Below are positions 47,353-59,359 of a DNA stretch of 64,000 nt, piece after piece. How positions within the stretch are numbered: the first letter of the stretch is position 1; every line of letters begins with the position of its first letter. The notes beneath the pieces are model-generated. The model searched no databases. It was not told the origin of the DNA and saw only the letters and a list, made by a program, of their open reading frames with translations. Origin of the DNA: Lichtheimia corymbifera B2541 (lineage: Eukaryota; Mucoromycota; Mucoromycetes; Mucorales; Lichtheimiaceae). The stretch covers positions 1 to 64,000 of the forward strand of contig JNEU01001064.1 in NCBI GenBank assembly GCA_000697475.1. Direction: 5' to 3'. A program made the translations under genes and the position numbers.

Positions 47353-47810
47353 CTACTTGACAATCAACAAAGACCACCTGTCATATAGCATCACGCTTAC
47401 GGCATATGTAAAAACATAAAGATAGCTGTATCTCTAAACTTTACAATGAAACGTGGGGTCTTCAATCGAACAAAGTTGCTCGTCGTGGTGGAGCGCACCT
47501 TGGGTGCAAGTTTCACGATCGTCGTGGCCGATCTCAGATTCACCCAATGTCACCACCAGCCAAAGTTGAACAGGTCGACCTCTTGAATTTTTTTTCGACG
47601 AGGCTGGTGGTGACATTGGGTGAATCTGAGAATGGCCACAACGATCGTGAAACTTGCACCCAAGGTGCGCTCCACCCCGAGGAGCAACTTTGTTCGATTG
47701 AAGACCCCACGTTTCATTGTAAAGTTTAGAGATACAGGCATATTTATGTTTTTACATATGCTGAATGCATGATGCTATATGACAAGTGGTGTTTGTTCAT
47801 TGTCAAGTAG
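47353..47810. mobile_element. Near-perfect palindromic fold-back element (MITE-like)
   Basis: 458 bp with ends CTACTTGACAAT...ATTGTCAAGTAG. Inner arms of about 128 nt are inverted copies with only a handful of mismatches, around a spacer of roughly 30 nt with a T-run. Outer arms (about 75 nt) match less well. No transposase and no obvious target-site duplication. Transcribed RNA would form a very long hairpin. An older relative is at 770-1187. Confidence 0.75.
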
Positions 47811-47869
47811 GTTGGCCCCGATAGAGCGGAAGATGCAGACGGACTTCTTTGTGCAACACAACTCATTTG

Positions 47870-48600
47870 CATGATACTTCACACTGAACAAACACCACTT
47901 CCCATATAGCATTATGGTTACGGCATAGGTAAAACATAAAGGTGGCTGTTTATTCAAACTCACATAATGAAGTGTGGCGTCTTTATGAGAACGAAGTTGA
48001 TCAGCGTGGCCGATAGCACCTTCTGACCAAGTTTCATGTTCGGGATGGGCAATATCGGCGGGCACGGTCCACCCATCCAATCTATGTTCCAGTCCATACA
48101 TTTGGACGCTGCCATTCAGAATCTTCATAATGAAGCGTGGCATCTTTATGAGGTCTAAATTGCTCGTCACGGTCGAAAGTACCTTGCATGAAATTTTCAG
48201 GCTCGAGATGGGCGATCTCGGGCTTAGGGAGCGTCGACCTTACTTTTGTCATCGTCCATCCTACATTTGGGCCCGCCCGCATTCAAAACTTTTATAGTGA
48301 AGCCTGCGATTTTAAATGAATGGAAGTGATCAACATGACTCAGCAAACCTTCTGACCAAGTTTCAAGTTCAAAGTGGACAATCCCATGGTAATACATACT
48401 GCATCGATAAATGATAAATCCGGCGCGTACCCCATTTCCGGCCATCCATAGTAAACCCCACATTACAGCCTCCCATTCCAAATTTTCAAATGAAGCACGG
48501 GTTCTTTATTAAGACAAAGTTGATCAGCATGCCGAAGAGCATCTTGTGTGAAAGTTTGAGGTTCGAGGATGGCAATCTCAAGGTCATGCATCAATTAGAG
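47870..48600. repeat. Degenerate tandem units derived from the fold-back element
   Basis: Starts with a copy of the element's left end (GAACAAACACCACTTCCCAT) and then has four direct, degenerate units beginning near 47965, 48127, 48295 and 48488 (spacing about 160-195 nt). Core: AATGAAG-GTGG-GTCTTTAT, AAGTTGATCAGC, AAGTTT-A-GTTC, GATGGGCAAT. On the minus strand every unit, and the left arm of the palindrome, reads in the same relative frame into a related peptide (DIAHPEHETWSEGAIGHADQ, EIAHLEPENFMQGTFDRDEQ and others). Confidence 0.55.
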
Positions 48601-50223
48601 TGTGCATGGATTTGTAGCGCAGTGCCTGTCATATTTAATTTCCACTTCTTCCACATCCAACCTCTTCTCTCTTCCTCCCACACTCAACTGTTGCCCCATT
48701 CAAGCACAGTACAACTACCACTTGTGAACGATTGTCCTGCTTCAATCCACCATGTCAATCCTACAGTTATCTTGATCAGACTGAATGGCAACTTCTTGAC
48801 GTGTGCACTCCACGACAACACCTGCGTCCCTTGACACTACACCTTCTCTTGTACAGTCCTCTACCACAACCAATCGTAACAGCATTCATTCCAGCAATTG
48901 CTATTAACATGGGATTTACTCCATTGTCTTCAAGTTATTTGCAGCAGCCTGCCTTGCAGCCTTTTTTTACGTGAACAGCATTGGCCGTTATATAGAAACA
49001 GCTTTTATTTACGTGCAGCAACGTGCTCCAATACATACGAGCTATTGCTATGGAGGAGATGGATCTGAATGTTGGTGAGGTACGTGGGATGGAAGGGATT
49101 GGGTATATACAACGCGTGGAAAAAGAGCCTTGTTCTGTATGCATTCTCAACCTGGTCTTGGTGCTATCAACCTGAACGATTGGAGCATACTTTACACGTT
49201 ATTCCCTGGCAGCTACCCTGATCATCATTTGTGCAACATGTCAACCAAGTGCAACCATCATCATCCAACTGCACATGCATATAATTCGCCAACACGCGTC
49301 AAGTACCACTTCTTATCCAGCTTAGCACAATGCACACCCAAAGGATAGAAACTTTTCAAATCGATGTGTCTCCCCCATTAAAGCGATTCGTTGTATCTCT
49401 CAATCTATCTCTTGCGAATGATGTAGGCTTACTGTAGCAGATACAAGGTTGCATTGACCAATCCCTCCCAAGACGCTACATATAGTGTAAGAGACCTTCT
49501 TTCTTCCTAAGCTGGACTACGTTGTGTGTGAGAGGAGTAGTATACGAAGATTTATGGTCCACTTATAGTGAATGCTGTGATAAAGGAAAATGAGAGAGAG
49601 AGAGAAAGGAATCATTGTTTTTTGAATAAAGGCTGTATTCGACTGTATGTAACTCGTCTCTCTTTCTTTTGTGATCAGATCTTGTCAATATGTAACATCA
49701 TAGCACACGTTCCTTTTTTGGATTGAGATCTTGTAGGATTGTTATCACTATAGCACCGGGAGATATGCGTGACATTCTTAACAAATAGCATACCTCGCCA
49801 CTCATCCAGCCTTTAAGCTCGACATCCTCGGCTTGCATATATTCAAGATCATCACCCAACGCTTAGAACACGATCATCACTTTGATCTCTGTGATAGAAT
49901 CACCACCTGTACATTAAGGAGCATCGATTGGTTGATTTATCACTGCTGCTACGTAGACCGCATCATGCATACATTATCAGGAACTTCGTTCATAGTAACA
50001 ACACCCAACCCGAGTTCAATATATGTATTAGACGACGTCTTTGTATGTTATATACGGTGCTGATGGTAATGAAAGATAATAGAGTAAACGGATTTCTTTG
50101 TATCGAAAATGCAGAACAATGAGCCAAGCAGCTGACGTTGACTGGGTTAAAATTGCCCAAACCGCACCCTGATTTTACTGCCTCTCTCTCTTTCACGACC
50201 CGCCTTTTGACAGACACACGTTA
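48601..50223. other. Spacer before ARB1, no clear gene
   Basis: A pyrimidine-rich stretch at 48650-48720 resembles a leader, but the frames after it (48732-48974, 49130-49348) lack recognisable content. 49585-49605 is a GAGA-rich run. The second copy of the 44.9-kb repeat lies at 50031-50140, directly upstream of ARB1. Confidence 0.45.
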
Positions 50224-51689
50224 ATGGACACGAACGAGGATCGGGAACGATACGTGTAAGTACAACAACAGTAAGCATGTACAAAGTGTTTCTAATTGTT
50301 TATTCTATTGCAGGGAAGATCTATTGGCGTCTCTTCGAGAACAGATCGATGAGGAAAATGACAAAGAAAGGGAGCAACAGCAGCAGCAGCAGCAAAGCGA
50401 AGCTGATAACGAAGGGACCGAGAACGACAACAATGAGCAAGCAGCAGAAGAAGAAAGTGGATCGAGCATGCCAAATGGTCTATCAACGCCTGTAGACGTG
50501 GTGTCTTCCAACCAGCCCAAGAAGAAGAAGAAAAAGAAAAAGAAATCCAAGACAGCCAACCTTCCTGAAGCTGGCAGCGAGATCCCTGACAACTATCAAG
50601 AAAAGTACAACGAGGATGTGGTCGATAATCCTTATGATCCGTAAGTCAAGGTTGATATCAGACGCGTGTATATGGATGGGATGGGACCTGATTTGTGCCA
50701 TTAGATCATTGCCGTTATCCCAGCGTGTCGAATATGCTATTTGGAAGTACAAGAAGAATCACAAGTTTTCAGAGGGAAAGCGCGCCATCTTTGACAACTA
50801 TTTGCGATTTGGTGGTATTGAGACGGCCCCCAATGCTTTTATGGGTCGTGCGACCGGTGGTGATCAAGATGCTGACGGTGAACCCGATTGGGATGCTGCC
50901 AAAATGAGCACAGCTATTGTTCCAGAGGAGGATGAAGAACTCGAAGTCAACTTCACGGAGGTGGCTCAAGTCTATCTTGGCAACACGTTTGTACGCGAGA
51001 GTTTATTCATTGGACAACAAGATTTCATTGATGCACCTCTTTTGGTGGATGCATTTTTACGCTATCTCCAAATCCGGAATGTGTGTCCCGAATATGCCGA
51101 TGATATCGCACGTGCACGTCAAGTTGTCGCTCAAGCCAAGATCGAACTTCCTCTTTGCAAGAAAATCATGTCAGGTCTACCAGGCGATTTCAGCAGAGCA
51201 TGTGCTGTGTTATTTGGTGGTGGTATGCAATCAGCTTGGGCGTTTGAGGCAGCTTCATGGATGGGATCAACAAACAAGACAAAGAACATGTTTGACAAGT
51301 TTATGATGGATACGTTCGGAGATGCCAAGGAACAAGATGATGCCAAGGCCATGGTGTCGCCTGTTATCAAGGATCCAGATCAGCGAAAGACGGTGGATCA
51401 ACGTGAAAATCTCTTTGTCAAGCTGAAGAATATTGAACAATTGGATGCCGACGCCCCAGATAATACTTTGGCCAAGGTTACTCTCGCCAACTATGAAGAT
51501 GAAAACGATACCCTGGATATTTTGTTGGAGCATAGCACCACAAAGCACATGATGCCTGGCATGGTCATGACTGTAACTGTTTACCAGCTGGATACTGGCT
51601 TTTGGTACTTGGATCGGGCCAACTGCGTGATGCCTTCCTTTTACATGTATGATGATTGTATGGATCCTGATGTCTTTTGCTACTCGTAA
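50224..51689 (+). CDS. ARB1: Argonaute-binding protein Arb1 (ARC complex subunit)
   Basis: In fission yeast Arb1 with Arb2 and Ago1 forms the ARC complex, which loads siRNA and holds back passenger-strand release before heterochromatin targeting. Exons 50224-50255, 50314-50640 and 50705-51689 give 447 residues in consistent phase. N-terminus: acidic, poly-Gln, then a nine-Lys tract (QPKKKKKKKKKSK). The Arb1 domain follows from about residue 120: LSQRVEYAIWKYKKNHKFSE, FDNYLRFGGIETAPNAFMG, then EVNFTEVAQVYLGNTFVRES, and C-terminal TVYQLDTGFWYLDRANCVMP. Match is by the RFGGIETAPNAF-type signature and overall order. It converges with the phosphatase gene. Confidence 0.78.
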
Positions 51690-51846
51690 CACAACACAAT
51701 TGATAAATCCCCTCCATTGTACTTTTTTCAAATACACTCAACAATGATTTGCTTTTCCCCGCCCCATCCACCATGATGTTAATTTCTAATATGATATCTC
51801 TTGTCATTGGAGTCACAAAAAATGTTATTATGTACATAATGAGTAG

Positions 51847-54800
51847 TTATTTGCTATAGAGTGTTTGTTCTATGGCACGTCCTACATCCCAATCTGTGGC
51901 CTGCAATCGAGCTTTTGCTTCATGTGCATCAAATAAGCCATAATCGGTAAGGAAGGACACCTTGCGTTCCTGGATCAGCTGGAGGTAATGTTCGTACCAG
52001 GCCTCTTCAATTCTAAAAGCCACCTCACGCTCTTTTGATCGATCAATTTGCTTGACACGAACGCGGAAACCACCGCTAATAGGTCGATGATCGGAAGCAA
52101 GCACTTCATGGCGTCGATAAAACAGATTTTCAGCATTCTTGGAACGGTACAAGATACGATCACACCATGCAGGCACACGTTTCTTTTCCGATCTATCATA
52201 GTGATCTGTTCCTGGATCATATTTGTAGGTGGGAAGAAAGTCGATACGGCTTTCCTGGAATAAAAGCAACTTGAAGAGCGGATTGACAATGCGTTGTTTG
52301 AGTAATTGATCCTCCTTTTGTAGATAGGCCAAAGCGTCGTCTCGCTCCATGTTTTGGATACAATCGATCACCTTATCACGGCTCATGTTGATGCGGTAAT
52401 TGAGATCACCCGACAAGAAACAATGCTCATGATCAAGAATCATACTACCGTCACCGCCATTGGAAAACACGCCATTGTCATCGTCACGTGCACGGAAATC
52501 GGCTGATTGCAAGATACCTTCGGCATCGGCATTACGTTGTTGCGTATGAGATTGGCCAGCTGCAAGATGGCAGTTGACAAAGCACAGTGATGCATCATCC
52601 AGCTGAAATCGAATAGCGATACCACCTTTGTTGCCATGGAGACTCTTGTTCATCACTTTCATACCGGTCTTGACAACGGCCGATTCCACATTAGACACAC
52701 GCCGCAGCTCACTCGATTTGACAAAAATACAACTGAACAATCCCACAAGTTGATCGGTCTTGATCACGGTATAATCAGCATGCTTGTAATTGTCACGGAT
52801 CACTTGCACCAAATGATCATGCCATAACGTATATCGATGTGTCAAAAGCTCATCCGCTTCTTGTAGAGACTCGATCTTTTTGCGTGAGGCAAACAAAGAA
52901 CCTAGTATACATATGGATAATGAGGATGAGATGATCGAAAAAGGAAAAAGAGCACTCAAACTTACGTGCTGTTTGTTTCTTGGATTCCAAATCAACAATC
53001 TCTTGTATGCCCACAACAATGATATCAGGATCCTGCATGCCTCGTAGCCATTCACGAACCAACTTGTCATCACTCGCTGTCAACTTTTCAGGCTTGTTGG
53101 CATCAATATTCCATGAACAAATAAGCACGCGGGTGTCTCGCTCTCGACAAAAGTCGCCTTGATACATTTGCATCTTTTGATCTATCATCAAACGACCGCT
53201 ATTAATATAGGTTTTTCCACCATACATACATCCCTTGTATTTTACCTTTCCAATATTCAGGCAATAAACCATCCCATAATGACATGTAGCCATGCGAGTC
53301 GACACTGACCACCTGCGTAGTTTCATCACCAATAGCCATCCCAATATCCTCGACCACGAGCTTGACAATAGCACTATCATGTGCTTTCCACATCTTGACG
53401 ACTGTCCAGCGTACAGGCCTTGTGTCGTATACGTAAATCATGCCTGTATTGTAGCCCATCCATACATGATGTTCACCCACAGCGACCATGGAAGTGATAC
53501 CATACATGGAAACGGTGATGACCTCGAGACGTTCCAAGGTGTTGGCATCCCATACACTTGCTTTGCCATTGTCATGAGCAGCTACTACTTTGCCTACGTG
53601 ATAGGGCACAGTAGCAAACTGAGTAATATTGCCGAGATCATTGGGAATGCGTACACGTGGAATTTCATGCTCCTCCATGCCATCACGATACACCTCGATC
53701 GTACGTCCTGATGACATCCACAAGTGCCTTTCACGTGTCAACAAAGTGGCAGTCGTTCTGGGGGTGACGGTGCGTTGATCTCTTAATCCAATCGAGTGTG
53801 CATCCCATATACACAATGTGCCTCCTTCATCCAAGGTCCATATTTCAGTGTTGCGGTATCGCATAATGGCTGTGATGGTTTGATCATGGCGTGATTGGGG
53901 TCGAGTGACAATGCGTCCAAGTGAAGTATCGATGATCATGAGCTCGCCTTCTTTGAGACCGACCCACAGGAAAGCACCTTCATCCTTGGGTAATGGTGTA
54001 GGAGCAAATGCCAATGCATAAATCTTGTCGGCATTATCATTGGGCGCAGCGGAATCAATCGAGTACAAATGCTGATTCAAATCTGTATTCCAAAGTCGAG
54101 TTTCATGAGCACCCGTTGCCAAGTATCTTCCACATGCTGCTACTGCGCGAATGGTCCCACGATGTCCCGTATGGATCTTTCGCTCACGGCGAATAAATGG
54201 CTTTTTGCGTGATGCATTGTTGAAATCAGGATAGACTCCATTCACTTGTTGCATTTGAATCGCTTTACGTGCACTGGTTGCTCGTGTACTTTGTGATCGT
54301 CGTAATCGATTATCGTCTGCTTCAGCAGGTTGAGATGATGATGTTGGTATGGGTGGGGCTTGCATGTGATGATGATGATGATATCCACCAATACCAGCTG
54401 CAGCGATAGTATGGGAACGTGCAAGCGTAGAAGTAGAAGGACGTGGTGGTAGTACAGGAGCCGGTTCAGGTTGACTACGACTATAAAGAGTAGGACGTGG
54501 TGGTAAACTTGGAGGAGATATGGATACATTCGAATCAGTACAAGAAGATTTTTTGTTGTTGCTATGATTGGATGAGGGTATACGAGCAGCGCTATGGTAT
54601 TTCTTGCTAGGTGGTGGTGGAGGTGGTGGTGTTCGTGCATGAAATTGATGTAAGGATGATTGTCTGGGTGGTGGAGGTGGTTGCTGTGGAGATGGTTGCT
54701 GTGGTGGTTGTTGCTGTTCGTTACCACTGCTTGTCAAGCTGATACCACTATCACTGGAATCCTGTTCCTCCTCTTGTTCTTCTTCGCTATTATCACAGAA

Positions 54801-55223
54801 TGGGTCCTGAGACGATGAAGCTTGTTGGGTCGAAGAGGATACATCTTGTCGTGAAGTTCGAGTTGTCAAATGGTCAAATTGATGAGTGAGCATAGAGACT
54901 GCAGCAGCAGGTGCTTCTCCATGACTAGTTGTTGCAGCACGCACTGGCGGTTTGGGGGGAATACGAGGCCGACTCGTTGTCGTAACCGAGGGTCGAGATT
55001 TCTGCAAAGGAGGGTCAGCATTGGATGGCACGAGCATAGGATGTTGCTGTGTTGGTGGTGGTGGTGGTGGTGGTGATTTCGAGACTGGCTTGACAGCAGC
55101 AGCAGCAGCAGCAGCAGCAGGCGGCGATGACTGATCGGGAGGACGAGTAGCTTCTTGTTGTTGGGCCCATCGTTTCTTCAACTCCTGAAATGAGACGGGC
55201 TGTGGATCATCCTCAGTAGTCAT
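51847..55223 (-). CDS. WD40-containing inositol polyphosphate 5-phosphatase
   Basis: Removes the 5-phosphate from phosphoinositides or inositol phosphates. Exons 55223-53246, 53181-52966 and 52901-51847 give 1082 residues. N-terminal 330 residues: low complexity with Pro-rich SH3-type motifs (PPSLPPRPTLYSR; VLPPRPSTS). About 350-650: WD40-like propeller (HTGHRGTIRAVAACGRYLAT; IWTLDEGGTLCIWDAHSIGL; HVWMGYNTGMIYVYDTRPVR). Then the catalytic domain: ICSWNIDANKP, DIIVVGIQEIV, NKGGIAIRF, HCFLSGDLNYRI, RVPAWCDRILY and ASDHRPI, all key residues present. The last 40 residues (AHEAKARLQATDWDVGRAIE) resemble a UBA domain. The layout recalls plant 5PTase12-14/FRA3. Intron 1 must use the GTAAAA donor at 53245. 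Confidence 0.85.
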
Positions 55224-56112
55224 GCTGAATGGGCACCTTGTGATGAGAGGAAAGTGATAATAAGGGCGAGCCAAAAAAAGAAAACATAATGAACTATAGG
55301 CACCTCAATTTTTAACCGAAGCAAGAGCACATTCATCACAACGACAGCTATGTAGCACAAACGCATAACGTGCATCTCAACCTCCTTTGGTTTCATATCA
55401 CAACTTGTGTTAAATAAAGATCAATGCTCTGTGTGTATCGTGTACCTGGATTGGGGTCGTGTAAATCAATGCAGCTTTGTTGTTTCACCTGCATTGGATC
55501 ACGTACATGTAAATGCAAGTCTCTTTATATGCTTATCATCATCATCATATCAACATTATCTTTGTACGTAACACCACGTGTACTATTACCCCTTGTTTCT
55601 GGAAAAACTTTGGCAGCACCCCAGCTACATTATTTGACTCAATTAAATCGCATACACAAGGCAGCAGTATCCAAACTTTAATTCATGCACAAACTCTTGC
55701 ACGTCGTCTTGTACATAGTGCGTAGTAGTAAATACCATGTTGTGTATGTGAATGGACTCGCCAAAATACAATGCTCCTTGCTTTACACCCGAATCGCTAT
55801 GTAATGCCCCGCCAGCAACACAAGCCCCTTATGTCCATGATGGAATTGGATACTTGGATTAGATGATAGCATATGCAATATCAGCCGTCTCTGCTTTCGT
55901 TGGTTTATGGTTTATAAAAGGTGCAAAGTGATTCCTTGGGACTTGAATGAGACCTGTTCAATAGAAATTGGCGTGTACTGAGATACGTCGTTGGTAAATG
56001 TTAAGAGCATACACCACCACCTAATTACAGGCTTTATCCTCCTCAACATCATATAGGGTCGACATCCATAACAAATTTTTAAGATGAAGGAATATAAACA
56101 GTTTACTTTTCT
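55224..56112. other. Intergenic, no gene seen
   Basis: Frames at 55424-55681 and 55513-55725 overlap in two phases and could be one decayed small gene (ITPCFWKNFGSTPATLFDS), but neither is convincing. Confidence 0.45.
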
Positions 56113-57093
56113 CTAAGATTGGATCTCTTTAACTTTAGACTTGATGAGCTCATCAATAACCTTGTTGTGTTTGTCAGTCATTGTTTGAACCTAGATTCAT
56201 TGTGTAAGCAAATTGCACGTGGCATGAACAATTCAAACTACTTGCCAATTTTTCTAATTTCTTGATCTCATCAGCGGGTGCAGATTTGGCGTCTTGCTTT
56301 AATTGCTTCATGCCATCCTGGCGGATATTGCGGATCTTGGATTTCATTTGTTCACTCATTTGGCTTACAACCTTGCTCATCTTGTCACGTGTCTCCTTGG
56401 TGGCTCTATACATAATGCTGTCAATACACCTTCTATATCTTTGATTGGAATACGTACTTTGGTATAGGAATGCGAATCATTTCGTTTTCAACGACAGGGT
56501 TCAAGTTGAGACCCGCCTCACGGATGCTCTTGTCAACTGCCGAGCGAAACTATACATAACATTGTTAGCAACATCCTTGGGAGGGGGGTTTGAAAGCAAC
56601 AAACAACCACCAGCACCACCCATGCATCCTCCAATTATATACTAACCTCCGCATCATGTACAGCGACAAGCAACGTTTGTGGATCACGGATGCTTACTTG
56701 AGCGAGATCACGCAATGCATAGCTGGAACCTTCAATACGAACACGCACATTATCGAGAACAGCTATCATCCATTGAAACCCGTGCGGGCATGTTATTAAC
56801 AAACAATCATTCAACCGGTTTCTTTGTTTTGTGTATCACATACCAGGATTAGCACGACCCACACGCAATGTGCTAAACTGCTCTTTGAGTGAAGCAATAG
56901 TGCCATCCATACGGTCTTGTAACTTGCTTTGGTCAAACACTCGCACCACTTCGCTGTCAGAAGAAGAGGATGCTGTTGCTGCTGCTGCTGCTTGTTTTTT
57001 GCTCTTTTTTGCATACGATCGGATCTGCATTGCAGGCGTCAATGGTCGACATGCAGCTACTGTAAAGGATCGTGGAATGAAACGACTGGCCAT
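56113..57093 (-). CDS. RRF1: Mitochondrial ribosome recycling factor
   Basis: Nuclear-encoded factor that splits mitochondrial ribosomes after termination. Start MASRFIPRSFTVAACRPLTP at 57093, an Arg-rich, acid-free presequence typical of matrix import, followed by a basic/Ala/Ser linker. Exon 1 ends in LRVGRANPG, a family hallmark (TLRVGRANP); later exons encode ALRDLAQVSIRDPQTLLVAV, RSAVDKSIREAGLNLNPVV, NEMIRIPIPK, ATKETRDKMSKVVSQMSEQM and a last coiled segment ending KVKEIQS, stop at 56113. At least four introns. Length and order agree with RRF. Confidence 0.9.
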
Positions 57094-57172
57094 GGTGTTC
57101 AATGGGGGGAGGGATCTGGAAGAGAAAAACTTTCAAAGCGAGAGCGACAGAGAGGGAGAGGAGACTGAGACA

Positions 57173-57414
57173 TTAGGTACCGAAATCAATTCCTGCTATT
57201 GTTGCTGGGTTAGCTACTGGAACTACCTGGTTTCCTAAAATGTATCGGTGCCATTGTTTTTTACGTTGCAACTCTAAAAAAAAAGGGAGAGTAAAGAATA
57301 CATCATTATTGCGTTTGTTATTGACATGTCTCTCATTGTTTGTCACTAACGACACCCCATAATAAATTCGATGGCTTCCGTGATATTTCCTCCATCATCT
57401 TCCACTCCATTCAC
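57173..57414 (-). CDS. Possible very small gene upstream of RRF1
   Basis: An exon ending at 57173 reads ELQRKKQWHRYILGNQVVPV...IAGIDFGT and is preceded by a strong polypyrimidine-AG acceptor (TCCCTTTTTTTTTAG). An in-frame first exon MEEISRKPSNLLW near 57390 would need a weak GTGTCG donor. It is too short to assign and may be a chance frame in the leader region of the neighbouring genes. Confidence 0.25.
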
Positions 57415-57467
57415 AACAACAACACCACCACACATATCCATCACTTTTTTTACCCTCGTCCATCTTT

Positions 57468-59170
57468 ATGTCTCCAAGCACGGACGTCGCCATGACAAAT
57501 AACCGTAATAGCAGCATGTTGGATAGACATCATCCACACACTCTTTCTACATTGGTGGGTGTAATATGATAATATGATAATGTAGAGTACTAACATTTGG
57601 AGATGCAGGATTTCCAAGGTGCGAGTTATGCTGCGGCGGCAAAATCGGTCAAAACTGAGCTGGACCAGTTAAAGACCGAATCCAAGGACAAGGTATAATT
57701 CATACTCTCGATTTCTAGCCAACATGACATGCTGATTGATATACTTTGTGCAGATGTTCCAAAGCCAAATGGATGCATTTTATCTCTTGTTTACACGATT
57801 TCTTGATGAGCGTGCCAAGAGATGCAAGCTGTAAGTGGATTGTATATGTATAACAAATAATGACGCACAGACCAACATGCTGTACATTATAAAGTGACTG
57901 GGACAAGATTCAATCACCATCAACCGAGCAAATTGTGCGTTACCAGGATATTCCAGAATGCAAAGCATCGCAGGATCTCCAAAAGCTTGCTGTGTTAAAA
58001 CTTAATGGTGGTCTTGGAACAACCATGGGATGTGTGGGTCCCAAATCGGCCATTGAAGTGCGTGACGGCATGAGTTTTCTTGATCTATCGGTGCGCCAAG
58101 TCGAGTATCTTAACAAGACCTATGGTGCTGATGTCCCCTTTATCTTGATGAATTCATTCAATACCGACGAAGAAACCAAGCGCATTGTGAAAAAGTACGA
58201 GCGTCATAGTGTCACTTTGCGCACATTCAACCAAAGCAAGTACCCACGCATCAAAAAGGAGTCATTTTTGCCAGTGCCTCGTTCACCCGATTCACCCATC
58301 GACGAATGGTACCCTCCTGGCCATGGTGATTTGTACGAAAGCTTGTATCAATCGGGTGTCCTTGATGAATTGCTTGCCTCTGGTAAAGAGTACCTCTTTG
58401 TATCGAATGTAGATAACCTTGGTGCAACGGTGGATTTGAACATTTTGCATTACATGGTGGAAGAAGACACCGACTTCATTATGGAGGTGACGGATAAGAC
58501 AAGGGCTGATATTAAGGGTGGTACGTTGATTGATTACGACGGCAAGATTCGTCTTCTTGAGATTGCCCAAGTCCCTGATGAGCACGTGGAGGATTTCAAG
58601 TCCATCAAGAAATTCAATATTTTCAACACCAACAACATTTGGATCAACCTACGTGCTTTGAAGCGATTGATGGATCAAGATAATATGGATCTGGAGATCA
58701 TTGTCAACAACAAAACAACCGACAGTGGACAAAAGGTCATCCAGTTGGAGACAGCGGTGGGTGCAGCCATCAAGCATTTTGGTAATGCACGTGGTGTCAA
58801 CGTGCCGCGATCCCGTTTCTTGCCGGTCAAATCCACCTCGGATCTCTTCCTCGTCACCTCGGATTTATATAAGCTTGTCCATGGCCAACTCACGATGAAT
58901 CCACAGCGCATGTTCCATACCGTGCCACTGGTCAAGCTCGGTGATGAGTTCAAAAAGGTCAACAACTTTTTGTCCCGGCTCAAGACCATCCCCCATATTC
59001 TGGAATTGGATCATCTCACTGTCACAGGCGATGTTGTCTTTGGTTCCAATGTCACACTGAAAGGCACCGTTATTATTGTCGCTAATCATGGCGAGCATAT
59101 CGATATTCCATCTGGTGCCGTTCTCGAAAATAAGATTGTCACAGGCTGTCTTAGAATCCTTGATCACTAG
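57468..59170 (+). CDS. UGP1: UTP-glucose-1-phosphate uridylyltransferase
   Basis: Makes UDP-glucose from UTP and glucose-1-phosphate, the precursor for beta-glucan, glycogen, trehalose and glycan synthesis; cytosolic. Exons 57468-57554, 57609-57692, 57754-57830 and 57895-59170 give 507 residues. Key signatures: [20 protein letters not shown] (nucleotide-binding loop), [75 protein letters not shown] and the C-terminal left-handed beta-helix ([20 protein letters not shown]). Full length and intact. Converges with the transcription factor gene, 189 bp apart. Confidence 0.96.
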
Positions 59171-59359
59171 GAGTAGTAGTAGCACTATTACTACATGTTT
59201 AATCAAATGCAGGACATAGAAGAAGGATGACTACTACAATACACATGCTTTATTGATGAAGTAACAATAACAAGAAAAGAGAAGAGATAAATGTGTAGAA
59301 TGATGGAAGGTACTGATTTACAGGAAAAAGAAAAAGAAATCAAAAGCGAATACAATAGT

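Noticed and set aside
53181..53250. A 31-nt intron in the 5-phosphatase gene (GTATGT...TTAATAG)
   Set aside because: A 64-nt intron with donor GTAAAA and acceptor GATGATAG also keeps the frame and has a normal size.
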